Shown: one piece after another, positions 39,906 to 48,337 of the stretch | Layout of the letters: each line of letters begins with the position of its first letter | Position numbering within the stretch: the first letter of the stretch is position 1 | DNA from: Mucilaginibacter boryungensis | GTDB lineage: Bacteria; Bacteroidota; Bacteroidia; Sphingobacteriales; Sphingobacteriaceae | NCBI RefSeq assembly: GCF_015221995.1 | Contig: NZ_JADFFM010000002.1 | Location: forward strand, 1,736,001-1,800,000 | DNA length: 64,000 nt | Direction: 5' to 3' | Position numbers and translations under genes: made by a program | Notes under the pieces: model-generated | The model's input: only the letters and a program-made list of their open reading frames with translations | Databases searched by the model: none | What the model was told of the DNA's origin: nothing

Positions 39906-39983
39906 ATTGCGAGCGATAGCGTGGTAATCTCGTAGGTTTGCAACCTACGAGATTACCACGTCGCTACGCTCCTCGCAATGACA
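39906..39983. repeat. palindromic intergenic repeat, family A copy 1
   Basis: Outer arms attgcgag and ctcgcaat enclose an inner, perfect 19-bp stem (39920-39938 with 39942-39960) around a 3-base loop. The right end continues into atgaca as in the two other copies at 55314 and 56033. The three share ttgcgagcga and tcctcgcaa ends and a core resembling gcgtggcaatc. Confidence 0.8.
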
Positions 39984-40086
39984 ATATCCTTTCGTAATCA
40001 AAAATTTACCATCGTACTATCCTGCTTAGCAATAAAGTTACAAAGCTTATATAGTAAAAACAGGTTTAAACAATGACTTTTGCGGC

Positions 40087-42591
40087 ATGAATTTTAAGTA
40101 TGTCCTAAGTCTGTTATTATTTATAAGTGTCACTAACATTTTTGCACAGCAAGTACCTGTTAAAGGTTCGGTGAGCGGAAAACTAATCGACGGCGCCACC
40201 AACCAGCCTTTAGAATTTGCAACCGTTTCACTCATAAAGAAATCAGATAATTTACCTGCAAAAAGCATCCAAACTGACCTACAGGGGAACTTTAAGCTTG
40301 ATAATATCGCCGATGGGTTTTACCTGTTGCGCGCCACTTATGTTGGCTACGGCACGGTAACTAAGGACAGTATTGCCATTAGCCCTAAAAAACGGGTATA
40401 CGTTTTCAGCAACCTTAAATTAAAAGCTATAAAGGGTGTACTTAAAGAAGTTGCCATTAAAGCGCAGCGCAGCACTATTCAAATCGGGATTGATAAAAAA
40501 GTTTTTAGTGTAGACCAAAGCCTGGTAAGCCAGGGCGGCTCAGCTACCGATCTGTTAAGCAACGTACCTTCTGTACAGGTTGATGTTGATGGTAACCTTA
40601 ACCTACGCGGTTCAAGCAATGTAAGAGTATTGATCAATGGTAAGCCATCGGCCCTAACCGGCAGTAACATGGCCGATATTTTGCAATCTATCCCAGCAAG
40701 TTCTATCGAAAATATCGAGGTGATCACCAACCCATCATCAAAATACGATGCCGAAGGTCAATCAGGTATTATTAATATTGTGTTGAAGAAGAATGCGCGC
40801 TTAGGGTTAAATGGTTCATTATCTGGGTCAATTGGTTACCAACACACTTATAACGGTAGTGCTAACCTTGCATATCAAACCAAATCGGTAAATCTGTATG
40901 CTAATTACAGTTACCGCAAAGCGCATCGTGAAGGGGATGGGTACACCAACCGTACATCTGTAGACGCCTTTAATAACCCGGTTCTGCAAAATCAAATTGC
41001 TAACCAGGCTTTTGATTTTAATGCACATAACATCCGTGCGGGGGTAGATTTTAACCTGGATGATAAAACCACGCTTAGCTTTAATGCCAACGCTAACCTG
41101 CGTAACCGTAATCGTGCACAGTTTGGCAATACTACTGTTGATAGTGCGCATATATTAACACGCTATACCCAACAAAATACAACATCATACAGTCACGGTA
41201 ACAGCAATTACGACTTTAATAGTGATTTTGAACATCGTTACAAAAAACAAGGCGAGGTATTAACGGCAAATGTCGGATATTCCATTGGGCGCGAAGCGGC
41301 AGTTGATTCTCAATTGATCCACTACAACAATTATGTTCCCCCCTATACCAGTATACACAGGCAGTTTAATGATAATGGCCAAAAAAGCTATAATGTTAAT
41401 CTCCAGGCCGATTTTAGTTTACCCATGAGCCAGGGCCGTAAACTGGAAGCCGGCTATCGCAGCACTTTTGCGCAAAATGATAACCGTAATGATGTTTACG
41501 ACTTACTTACAGGCAATACTTACGTGCCCGACGCTAATCAAACCAATCACTTTTTATATCAGGAACAGATCCATGCTATCTACACCAACTACCAGCAGCA
41601 ATTTGGCAAGTTTGGTATTCAGGGTGGTTTACGATTAGAGGATGCCCGCATCCGCACTTTGCTGCGCGATAACGGCGAACGGCACTCGCAGGATTATTTC
41701 CGTATTTATCCAAGTTTATTTTTAAGCGATAAACTAAGCGATAATCAAACTTTACAATTAAGCTATACCCGCCGGGTAAGCCGCCCGCGCGACAGGCAGA
41801 TATCGCCATTTTTGGATAAGAGCGATCCCTACAATTACCAGCAGGGCAACCCCGATCTGAAACCGGAGGATACCCACTCATTTGAGTTTAGCTATATTAA
41901 CTATTGGAAAACGCTGACTTTAACCTCATCCCTTTATTATCGCTTAACCAACGATGATATCCAGCAGATACGTACGCCGTTAAGCACATCGGTAACCCGT
42001 TTGCATTTTGAAAACATTGCAACTGCCCAAAACAGCGGTTTTGAATTAATTGCCCGGATTAATGCTACGCAGACTATTGATTTGACGGCCAACGTAAACG
42101 CTTACTACCGTAATTTACAGGGCAATGCAGATTTAGGCTTGCCTTCATCATCGGGTTTTGCCTGGAATGCTAACCTTACCGCTAACTTAAAACCAGTTAA
42201 AAAATTAGGCATGCAATTACGCGGCGACTACCAGGCGCCACAGGTAATTACCCAGGGCCATCAGCGCGCTATGGCGGGTTTAGACGGCGGTTTGCGGTAC
42301 GATTTAACAAAAGCACTGAATATTAGCGGCAACGTACGCGATATATTCAACACCCGCAAATTCGGATCGATCATTGATAACACAACAGGGTTATATCCGT
42401 ATCATTCTGAGTCGCAGCGCCGTTTTGCAAGCCGCACTTATACCTTCACTTTATCTTATCGTTTTGGCTCAACACCTGATGATGGAAGCAGGAAAAAAGG
42501 CAAAAAAGATAAGAACAATGGTAACCAGGATGACATGAACCCGGATGATCAATCGGGCGGCGGCGGTGTTGGCGGCGGGAACAAGCTATAA
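40087..42591 (+). CDS. TonB-receptor-like outer-membrane barrel protein with Gly-rich tail
   Basis: 834 residues with a signal peptide ending FAQQ. A carboxypeptidase-like beta-sandwich (~28-110) precedes a plug domain: SQGGSATDLLSNVPSVQVD, NLNLRGSSNVRVLINGKPS, SIENIEVITNPSSKYDAEG. The barrel runs to about residue 790, ending TYTFTLSYRFG. Unusually, a ~40-residue hydrophilic extension follows, Lys/Asp/Asn-rich then Gly-rich (GGGGVGGG). Belongs to the same broad family as the gene at 33575. No SusD partner adjacent. Confidence 0.9.
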   Translation: MNFKYVLSLLLFISVTNIFAQQVPVKGSVSGKLIDGATNQPLEFATVSLIKKSDNLPAKSIQTDLQGNFKLDNIADGFYLLRATYVGYGTVTKDSIAISPKKRVYVFSNLKLKAIKGVLKEVAIKAQRSTIQIGIDKKVFSVDQSLVSQGGSATDLLSNVPSVQVDVDGNLNLRGSSNVRVLINGKPSALTGSNMADILQSIPASSIENIEVITNPSSKYDAEGQSGIINIVLKKNARLGLNGSLSGSIGYQHTYNGSANLAYQTKSVNLYANYSYRKAHREGDGYTNRTSVDAFNNPVLQNQIANQAFDFNAHNIRAGVDFNLDDKTTLSFNANANLRNRNRAQFGNTTVDSAHILTRYTQQNTTSYSHGNSNYDFNSDFEHRYKKQGEVLTANVGYSIGREAAVDSQLIHYNNYVPPYTSIHRQFNDNGQKSYNVNLQADFSLPMSQGRKLEAGYRSTFAQNDNRNDVYDLLTGNTYVPDANQTNHFLYQEQIHAIYTNYQQQFGKFGIQGGLRLEDARIRTLLRDNGERHSQDYFRIYPSLFLSDKLSDNQTLQLSYTRRVSRPRDRQISPFLDKSDPYNYQQGNPDLKPEDTHSFEFSYINYWKTLTLTSSLYYRLTNDDIQQIRTPLSTSVTRLHFENIATAQNSGFELIARINATQTIDLTANVNAYYRNLQGNADLGLPSSSGFAWNANLTANLKPVKKLGMQLRGDYQAPQVITQGHQRAMAGLDGGLRYDLTKALNISGNVRDIFNTRKFGSIIDNTTGLYPYHSESQRRFASRTYTFTLSYRFGSTPDDGSRKKGKKDKNNGNQDDMNPDDQSGGGGVGGGNKL

Positions 42592-42617
42592 ACCCAATTC
42601 CACAAGTACTAAAATAG

Positions 42618-42650
42618 CAAAAGGCGAAAAGTTAATTTTTTCGCCTTTTG
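42618..42650. terminator. bidirectional terminator
   Basis: A perfect 13-bp stem caaaaggcgaaaa/ttttcgccttttg with a 7-base loop lies between the convergent barrel gene and rarA. A TTTTTT tract (42655-42660 region) follows on the plus side. Confidence 0.85.
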
Positions 42651-42696
42651 TCGTTTTTTACCGGTTCTTTCTATTTTTCTTTTAAAATCCCGTGTT

Positions 42697-43977
42697 TTAA
42701 TATTTGTAGCGGTTGCCCCATAATTTTTTCAACTTCTCCCGGGTTTCATTCTCTTTGGGATTATTGCCGGGCTGGTAAATTTGCGTGCCTTTTATGGCAT
42801 CGGGTAAAAAATCCAGGTCGGTGAAGTTGCCTTCAAAATTATGAGCGTATTTGTAATCTTTGCCGTAGCCAATATTTTTCATCAGTTTGGTTGGTGCATT
42901 GCGCAAATGCAAGGGCACGGGCAAATCGCCGGTTTGTTTTACTAAAGCAATAGCTGAACTGATGGCGGTGGTGGCCGCATTACTTTTTGGTGATGTAGCC
43001 AAATAAATGGCCGTTTGTGACATGATCAGTTGTGACTCGGGCATACCGATAACCTGCACCGCGTTGAAGCAGCTTTGGGCCAGCAGCAGGGCATTCGGGT
43101 TGGCATTGCCAATGTCCTCGGCGGCCAGGATCAGCATACGCCGCGAGATAAACAGCGGATCTTCCCCTCCGACTATCATCCGGGCCAGCCAGTATACCGC
43201 GCCGTTAGGGTCGCTGCCCCGCATAGATTTGATGAAGGCCGAGATAATATCGTAATGCTGTTCACCGGTTTTATCGTACAAGGCCATGTTCTGCTGTACA
43301 TGTTCCAGCACTACATCGTTGGTTAGGGTGATGGTTTTACCCTCGAAAGCGTTAACCAGTAATTCAAATATGTTCAGCAGTTTGCGGGCATCGCCGCCTG
43401 AAAGGCGCAGCAAAGCTTCGTGTTCCTTAATAACTATCTTCTTACGCTTCAACACCTCGTCTTCCTTCATGGCCTTGTCCAAAAGGTTCAGCAGGTCGCT
43501 TTCTTCCAGCGCTTTTAAAATATAAACCTGGCAGCGCGACAGCAAAGCCGAGATAACCTCGAATGACGGGTTTTCCGTAGTAGCGCCAATCAGCGTAACA
43601 ATCCCCCGCTCAACCGCGCCCAGCAATGAATCCTGCTGCGATTTAGAGAAGCGGTGTATCTCATCAATAAAAAGTATCGGCAAAATCTCGCCCTGCTCTT
43701 TTAACAGCGACGCTTTTTCAATTACCTCGCGCACATCCTTCACCCCTGAATTTATCGCGCTTAGCGAAAAGAACGGGCGATACAACGATTGCGATATGAT
43801 ATAAGCCAGCGTAGTTTTCCCCACACCCGGCGGGCCCCAAAATATCATAGATGGTAACGAGCCCGATTCAATAGCTTTACGCAATACCGCGCCCGGGCCA
43901 ACCAGGTGTTTCTGGCCAACATAATCATCCAGGGTGGCAGGTCGCATGCGTTCGGCTAAAGGGGGCAGGTTATTCAT
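42697..43977 (-). CDS. rarA: replication-associated recombination protein A (RarA/MgsA-like AAA+ ATPase)
   Basis: 426 residues from ATG at 43977, giving the usual start NNLPPLAERMRP; the longer frame from 44040 adds an AT-rich leader translation. Walker A GPPGVGKTT and Walker B FIDEIHRF are clear, with sensor motif ATTENPSF and the C-terminal ISAFIKSMRGSDP and LRNAPT segments of the family. It acts at stalled replication forks. Divergent from the DNA glycosylase gene 67 bases away, a DNA-maintenance pairing. Confidence 0.95.
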   Translation of the reverse strand: MNNLPPLAERMRPATLDDYVGQKHLVGPGAVLRKAIESGSLPSMIFWGPPGVGKTTLAYIISQSLYRPFFSLSAINSGVKDVREVIEKASLLKEQGEILPILFIDEIHRFSKSQQDSLLGAVERGIVTLIGATTENPSFEVISALLSRCQVYILKALEESDLLNLLDKAMKEDEVLKRKKIVIKEHEALLRLSGGDARKLLNIFELLVNAFEGKTITLTNDVVLEHVQQNMALYDKTGEQHYDIISAFIKSMRGSDPNGAVYWLARMIVGGEDPLFISRRMLILAAEDIGNANPNALLLAQSCFNAVQVIGMPESQLIMSQTAIYLATSPKSNAATTAISSAIALVKQTGDLPVPLHLRNAPTKLMKNIGYGKDYKYAHNFEGNFTDLDFLPDAIKGTQIYQPGNNPKENETREKLKKLWGNRYKY

Positions 43978-44044
43978 ATATGGTAAAATTGAAAAAAGAA
44001 AACGCCAATTCCTAAAAAAATTAGTATTTTTAAATAACAATTAC

Positions 44045-44671
44045 ATGCTCAACAAGTTTACACCCGATAACTTTCACACTATTTGCGATGCACTGGCCAA
44101 CATCGACACCGATCTTTCCAGCGTTATCCAAACCTATGGCTACCCGCCATTATGGTCGCGGCCAAACAGTTTCGAATCATTGGTGCATATTATTTTAGAG
44201 CAGCAGGTATCGCTGGCCTCGGCGCTCTCGGCCTTAAATAAACTGCGTGAACGTGTGCAGGAAATTACCCCTGCCAATGTGCTGGTGCTAACGGATGAGG
44301 AAATGAGGTCCTGCTATTTAAGCCGGCAGAAAATGACTTACGTGCGATACCTGGCCGAGGCCATATTAAGCGGACAAATTGATCTGGACGCGTTTGAACA
44401 AATGCCCGATGATGAAGTGCGCGCCCAGCTGGTGTCCCTGAAAGGGATTGGCAACTGGACGGTGGACGTTTACCTGATGTTTGTTTTGAAGCGTGCCGAT
44501 ATTTTTCCCGTTGGCGATCTTGCGGCGGTGAATGCTTTTAAACGGGTAAAAGGTTTGGAGCCAGCCACCACGCGCGAGGAATTAGTAGCGCTGGCTAAAG
44601 CGTGGCAGCCTTACCGCACTGTAGCTACTATGCTGTTGTGGCATTATTATTTATCGGCGCCAAAAAAATGA
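44045..44671 (+). CDS. DNA-3-methyladenine glycosylase II-type (HhH-GPD)
   Basis: 208 residues from ATG at 44045. The helix-hairpin-helix LVSLKGIGNWTVDVYLMF is followed by the catalytic-Asp region FPVGDLAAVNAF, the HhH-GPD signature. SFESLVHIILEQQVSLASA is the typical helical start. It excises alkylated bases for base-excision repair. The AlkA N-terminal extra domain is absent, so it resembles the short form. Converges on a histidine phosphatase 8 bases away without a visible terminator. Confidence 0.92.
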   Translation: MLNKFTPDNFHTICDALANIDTDLSSVIQTYGYPPLWSRPNSFESLVHIILEQQVSLASALSALNKLRERVQEITPANVLVLTDEEMRSCYLSRQKMTYVRYLAEAILSGQIDLDAFEQMPDDEVRAQLVSLKGIGNWTVDVYLMFVLKRADIFPVGDLAAVNAFKRVKGLEPATTREELVALAKAWQPYRTVATMLLWHYYLSAPKK

Positions 44672-44679
44672 TATAGGCA

Positions 44680-45276
44680 CTAAAACCGTGAGGCTGGCTT
44701 TACAAAATGTTCGGTATTGTAGCCCAAATATTTCTCGGGGATTTGAGTGACGTGATGTTGCTCGCCGTAGTTTTTTATCTCCAGTTCGGTATTACCATCC
44801 TTAATGGTCAGCTTAAAGATCATATCATAATCATCATCGGCTAAAGTGCTGAATGGCCGTTCGCCACCAAAGGCGGCCAGTGTGGGGATAACCGTATTGG
44901 AATGCCCGACAATTAATACATTATGGCCTTTATAGTATTGAAGCACCTTGCCTGCAAAAGCTTTCAGATCGGCCGGGTCATAGGTTTCGGCTACCAGGGT
45001 AAATTTATCGGCTGTTGGTTTGGCTGTAAGCCGGGTGCGTGTATAATCGGTAACGTAAATACCTGCAATTTTCTCGTGTTTAAGCAGTTTGGCCAGATCT
45101 TTCGCACGTTTTTGCCCGGCGCTTGATAATTCAGGGTCATCTGGCGGTGTAGCAGCTTTTTCGGCATGGCGCACTATCCAAATAGTAGTTTTTTGTGCTA
45201 AGGCATTATAATTGCTTAGCATTAAACAGATACACAGCAGGTTGAATAAGGTAAGTTTTATGGAATTTTTTTTCAT
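44680..45276 (-). CDS. exported histidine phosphatase family protein
   Basis: 198 residues from ATG at 45276, giving a signal peptide ending NALAQ; the longer frame starts upstream without a good reason. The phosphatase motif is RHAEK (Arg36, His37, the phospho-accepting His) with VGHSNTVIPTL carrying the second His, and ITDYTRTRLTAKP-like middle region. A periplasmic phosphomonoesterase is likely; substrate unknown. Divergent from a YihY-type protein 59 bases away. Confidence 0.88.
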   Translation of the reverse strand: MKKNSIKLTLFNLLCICLMLSNYNALAQKTTIWIVRHAEKAATPPDDPELSSAGQKRAKDLAKLLKHEKIAGIYVTDYTRTRLTAKPTADKFTLVAETYDPADLKAFAGKVLQYYKGHNVLIVGHSNTVIPTLAAFGGERPFSTLADDDYDMIFKLTIKDGNTELEIKNYGEQHHVTQIPEKYLGYNTEHFVKPASRF

Positions 45277-45335
45277 GATGAAAAGCCAAATCATCTTAAA
45301 TGTAAACATATTATCCTATTATTGAATTTGTTACC

Positions 45336-46310
45336 ATGAAAATTTTTAACCGGGCGTTTTTAAAAAAGATGTGGAAGGTACTGGTTGCCTGTTTCTCGGG
45401 CTTCGTTAATGATAACGGCCTGAAACTTAGTGCGTCCTTGGCTTATTACACGGTATTTTCCATGGCCCCGCTGCTCTTACTTCTTATAGGCATGGTAAGC
45501 ATTGTATTTAAAAATGCTTTCACAACCGTATTTCCCGAAATGATAAAAGTCTTTGGGCCGGCCGCAGCCTTACAAATAAAAGGAATGGTAGACGGGTTAA
45601 ATCTTTCGGGCAAAACAGGTATTGCTGTAATTTCAGGCGCGGTTACTTTAATAATAGGCGCCACAAGTATGTTTGTTGAAATACAGGACTCGCTTAATAT
45701 CATTTGGCGTGTAAAAGCCAAGCCTAAGCGCGGTTGGGTGAAGTTGCTGCAAAACCGTTTTTTATCTTTCTCACTTATTATTTCCCTGGGCTTTTTGCTG
45801 CTGGTTTCGCTTGTCATTAACCTTATAGTTTTAGCCATCAGTCATAAACTGGAACACTTTTTACCTGGGCTTACTATATGGGTATTTAATGGCATTAATG
45901 TAGCGTTGTCGTTTATAGTTATCTCGGTGTTATTTGCCATCATCTTTAAATTTTTACCCGATGTGGAGATCAAATGGAAGGACGTACGTTCGGGGGCATT
46001 TTTTACTGCGTTACTGTTTATGGTTGGTAAATACCTTATTGGCTTGTATATTCAGTTTACTGCTACCAGCTCTGCATACGGTACAGCCGGCTCGGTTATC
46101 GTAATACTGGTGTGGATATACTATACTTCGGCCATACTGTACATAGGCGCCGAATTTACCCAGGTATATGCCGAGGCCAGCGGTAGCCTGATACAACCTT
46201 CGGAATACGCTGTGCATGTTGAACAAACCGAGATTGAGCATGTGGTTAAAAAACTACCTCCACAACATCCGGAAATAAAGGGCAAGTTAAAAGAGGACGA
46301 AAAGTTGTAA
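45336..46310 (+). CDS. YihY/BrkB family inner-membrane protein
   Basis: 324 residues with about six membrane helices. YihY motifs include LSASLAYYTVFSMAPLLLLL near 31-50, the GATSMFVEIQDSLNIIW segment and FLPDVEIKWKDVRSGAFF, ending with YYTSAILYIGAEFTQVYAEASG. An acidic/Lys-rich cytoplasmic tail follows. Molecular function in the family is unresolved. It converges on folP, with a repeat hairpin between them. Confidence 0.93.
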   Translation: MKIFNRAFLKKMWKVLVACFSGFVNDNGLKLSASLAYYTVFSMAPLLLLLIGMVSIVFKNAFTTVFPEMIKVFGPAAALQIKGMVDGLNLSGKTGIAVISGAVTLIIGATSMFVEIQDSLNIIWRVKAKPKRGWVKLLQNRFLSFSLIISLGFLLLVSLVINLIVLAISHKLEHFLPGLTIWVFNGINVALSFIVISVLFAIIFKFLPDVEIKWKDVRSGAFFTALLFMVGKYLIGLYIQFTATSSAYGTAGSVIVILVWIYYTSAILYIGAEFTQVYAEASGSLIQPSEYAVHVEQTEIEHVVKKLPPQHPEIKGKLKEDEKL

Positions 46311-46312
46311 GC

Positions 46313-46375
46313 GTCGACTCACCCGGTCTTCGCTACGCTGGACCACCCTCTCTTCGCGTTCCGCGTAAAGAGGGG
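46313..46375. repeat. intergenic palindromic repeat (element C) between convergent genes
   Basis: Contains cctctcttcgcg (46347-46358) and an imperfect complement cgcgtaaagagg (46362-46373; two mismatches), preceded by cggtcttcgctacgctgg. The hairpin can also serve as a terminator for the YihY or folP side. The sequence style (cttcgc/gcgtaaag) looks like a dispersed repeat, but only one copy is in this window. Confidence 0.55.
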
Positions 46376-46411
46376 TTGAAAATCAAAATCACCCTCTTTT
46401 GCGCCGGTGAT

Positions 46412-47263
46412 TTACCGGCACATTTCCCAAATCTTTACCGCCTCTACAGCTTCTTTTACATCGTGTACCCGCAAAATATTAGCCCCTTTGGTTAGGGCTA
46501 TTGTATTTAGGGCTGTAGTGCCGTTTAACGCCTCTGCAGCGGTATTACCAAGCATGCCATAGATCATCCGCTTGCGCGATACACCTGCCATTAACGGCAA
46601 TTGCAGCATTTCAAATCCCTGCATTTTACTCATTAACTCATACCCCTGTTGTGGTGTTTTGGCAAACCCAAATCCCGGGTCGATGATCACATCGTGCACG
46701 CCCATGGCGCGCAATTTTTCATAACGCTGCGCAAAGTAGCTAAGCACCTCATTAAATACGTCATCATACTTTGCTTCCTGCACCATGGTTTGCGGCGTAC
46801 CTTTCATATGCATTAAAATGTAAGGTACTTGCAGGCGGGCAATGGTGTCAAACATGGCATCGTCTAACTGACCGCCGGATATATCGTTAATGATATGTGC
46901 CCCCGCTTTTATCGCCGCTTCGGCTACAGACGAACGAAAGGTATCGATAGAGAGCACCGCATTATTGAAACTTTTGACGATAGCTTCTACTACGGGTAAC
47001 AGCCTGTCAGTTTCCTCCTGGATGGAAATATCAACAGCACCCGGACGGGATGAATAGGCGCCAAGGTCAAGAAAGGCAGCGCCCTCATTCAGCATTTTTT
47101 CGGCTTGTTGCAGGGCATCCTCAACGGCAGGTTTGCGGCTGCCGGCGTAAAAAGAATCGGGCGTTAGGTTAATAATGCCCATCACCTTCGGGGTGGATAG
47201 GTCTATCAATTTACCGCCGGCATTAATTGTCTGTTTTTTCTGAAAAAATGGAATCCCTGTCAT
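46412..47263 (-). CDS. folP: dihydropteroate synthase
   Basis: 283 residues with GIINLTPDSFY (29-39), DLGAYSSRPGA, VLSIDTFRSSVAEAAI, HIINDISGG, DVIIDPGFGFAKT and AGVSRKRMIYGMLG, which cover the pterin- and PABA-binding loops. The enzyme makes dihydropteroate in folate synthesis. A small membrane protein gene sits 9 bases upstream. Confidence 0.97.
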   Translation of the reverse strand: MTGIPFFQKKQTINAGGKLIDLSTPKVMGIINLTPDSFYAGSRKPAVEDALQQAEKMLNEGAAFLDLGAYSSRPGAVDISIQEETDRLLPVVEAIVKSFNNAVLSIDTFRSSVAEAAIKAGAHIINDISGGQLDDAMFDTIARLQVPYILMHMKGTPQTMVQEAKYDDVFNEVLSYFAQRYEKLRAMGVHDVIIDPGFGFAKTPQQGYELMSKMQGFEMLQLPLMAGVSRKRMIYGMLGNTAAEALNGTTALNTIALTKGANILRVHDVKEAVEAVKIWEMCR

Positions 47264-47272
47264 TAGATCGAC

Positions 47273-47620
47273 TTAAACATTAGCACTGTAACTTACATTT
47301 TTAATAAGAAAAAATGAGGTATCAATTCTTGCCGTAACCCTCTTTGTTTCACCCATAGGCGTATAATAAATAATATCTGCATAAAGCGAACTTGAAGGCT
47401 GACCGTTTCTATTCATAGGCGTTAGTTTTGGCGCATTTTTAAAATTTCCATTTGAAAACAATCCCGGCCATTTATATTGAATAAATGCTAAATCGTTTTC
47501 TTTTAGCTTGGGAATAATATAATTATTCAGCGCTTTTTTAATGGTAAAATGATATATAAGGACATTTATAAAAATTATAAATGGGAGAATCAAGACAATC
47601 AAAGAGTAAAATAAAATCAT
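47273..47620 (-). CDS. small membrane-anchored protein, unknown function
   Basis: 115 residues from ATG at 47620; a TTG start at 47641 would add seven residues. One long hydrophobic N-terminal helix (about 3-27) is followed by a soluble domain with KLKENDLAFIQYKWPGLF and YADIIYYTPMGETKRVTARID. No family recognised. Upstream of and 9 bases from folP, thus probably co-transcribed. Confidence 0.65.
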   Translation of the reverse strand: MILFYSLIVLILPFIIFINVLIYHFTIKKALNNYIIPKLKENDLAFIQYKWPGLFSNGNFKNAPKLTPMNRNGQPSSSLYADIIYYTPMGETKRVTARIDTSFFLIKNVSYSANV

Positions 47621-47667
47621 GGCGTTAATTAATCTCGTCAACCTAAACGTGATGTAAAGTTACTTTA

Positions 47668-47675
47668 TATCTTTG
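47668..47675 (+). promoter_or_regulatory. -7 box of the DUF1599 gene
   Basis: TATCTTTG fits TAnnTTTG and lies 12 bases before the ATG at 47687, implying a very short leader. A TTG at 47726 is an alternative start that would give a longer leader. Confidence 0.5.
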
Positions 47676-47686
47676 CAAGTAAGAGT

Positions 47687-48265
47687 ATGCTTGTTGGCAT
47701 ATATCCTTACTATATTAGTATAGCATTGAAAGATACATCAAAAGAATACGACGCGGTTATTAACGTTTGCAAAGGGCTTTTCATTAAAAAGACCCGCGAC
47801 TATGGCACGGCCTGGCGCATTTTACGTATTGAATCCATCACCGATCAAATATTTATTAAAGCGCAGCGTATCCGCACGCTGGAAGAGAAAAAAGTATCGA
47901 AGGTTGGTGAAGACATTACCGGCGAATACATTGGCATTGTAAACTATTGCGTTATTGCCATGATGCAGCTGGATAGCACAGAAGATACACCCTATGAGCT
48001 TTCTGTTGAGCATGTAAATAACATGTTTGATGCCAAGGTGCAGGAAACTAAAGATCTGATGTTTGCCAAAAACCATGATTACGGTGAAGCCTGGCGCGAT
48101 ATGCGCATCAGCTCGTTAACCGACCTGATTTTGATGAAGCTGCTGCGTGTTAAACAAATTGAAGATAATAAAGGCGCAACCCTGGCATCGGAAGGGGTAA
48201 AAGCTAATTACCAGGATATGCTGAATTACTCGGTTTTTGCGCTGATAAAATTAGGGGTAGCTTAA
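47687..48265 (+). CDS. DUF1599 domain protein (two tandem units)
   Basis: 192 residues with two repeats of the same core: KTRDYGTAWRILR...SITDQIFIKAQRIRTLEE and KNHDYGEAWRDMR...SLTDLILMKLLRVKQIED, each followed by a helical IVNYCVIA- or MLNYSVFA-type segment. Function unknown. The first ~13 residues from the ATG are not typical, and a TTG at 47726 would start nearer the conserved KDTSKEYDAVIN. It precedes the BT_3928 operon but has its own promoter box. Confidence 0.85.
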   Translation: MLVGIYPYYISIALKDTSKEYDAVINVCKGLFIKKTRDYGTAWRILRIESITDQIFIKAQRIRTLEEKKVSKVGEDITGEYIGIVNYCVIAMMQLDSTEDTPYELSVEHVNNMFDAKVQETKDLMFAKNHDYGEAWRDMRISSLTDLILMKLLRVKQIEDNKGATLASEGVKANYQDMLNYSVFALIKLGVA

Positions 48266-48270
48266 TGAAT

Positions 48271-48302
48271 GTGCAGGTGTGCAAATATGCAGATGTGCAA
48301 AT
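48271..48302 (+). repeat. four tandem 8-bp units in an intergenic gap
   Basis: Units gtgcaggt, gtgcaaat, atgcagat, gtgcaaat run head to tail between the DUF1599 and BT_3928 genes. The pattern looks like a short degenerating minisatellite. Confidence 0.6.
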
Positions 48303-48337
48303 GAATTGATGCCTATAATGCCTATTCTATTATTACT

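Noticed and set aside
43007..43525. plus-strand frames of about 80 codons
   Set aside because: Antisense to rarA, overlapping each other, without conserved motifs.
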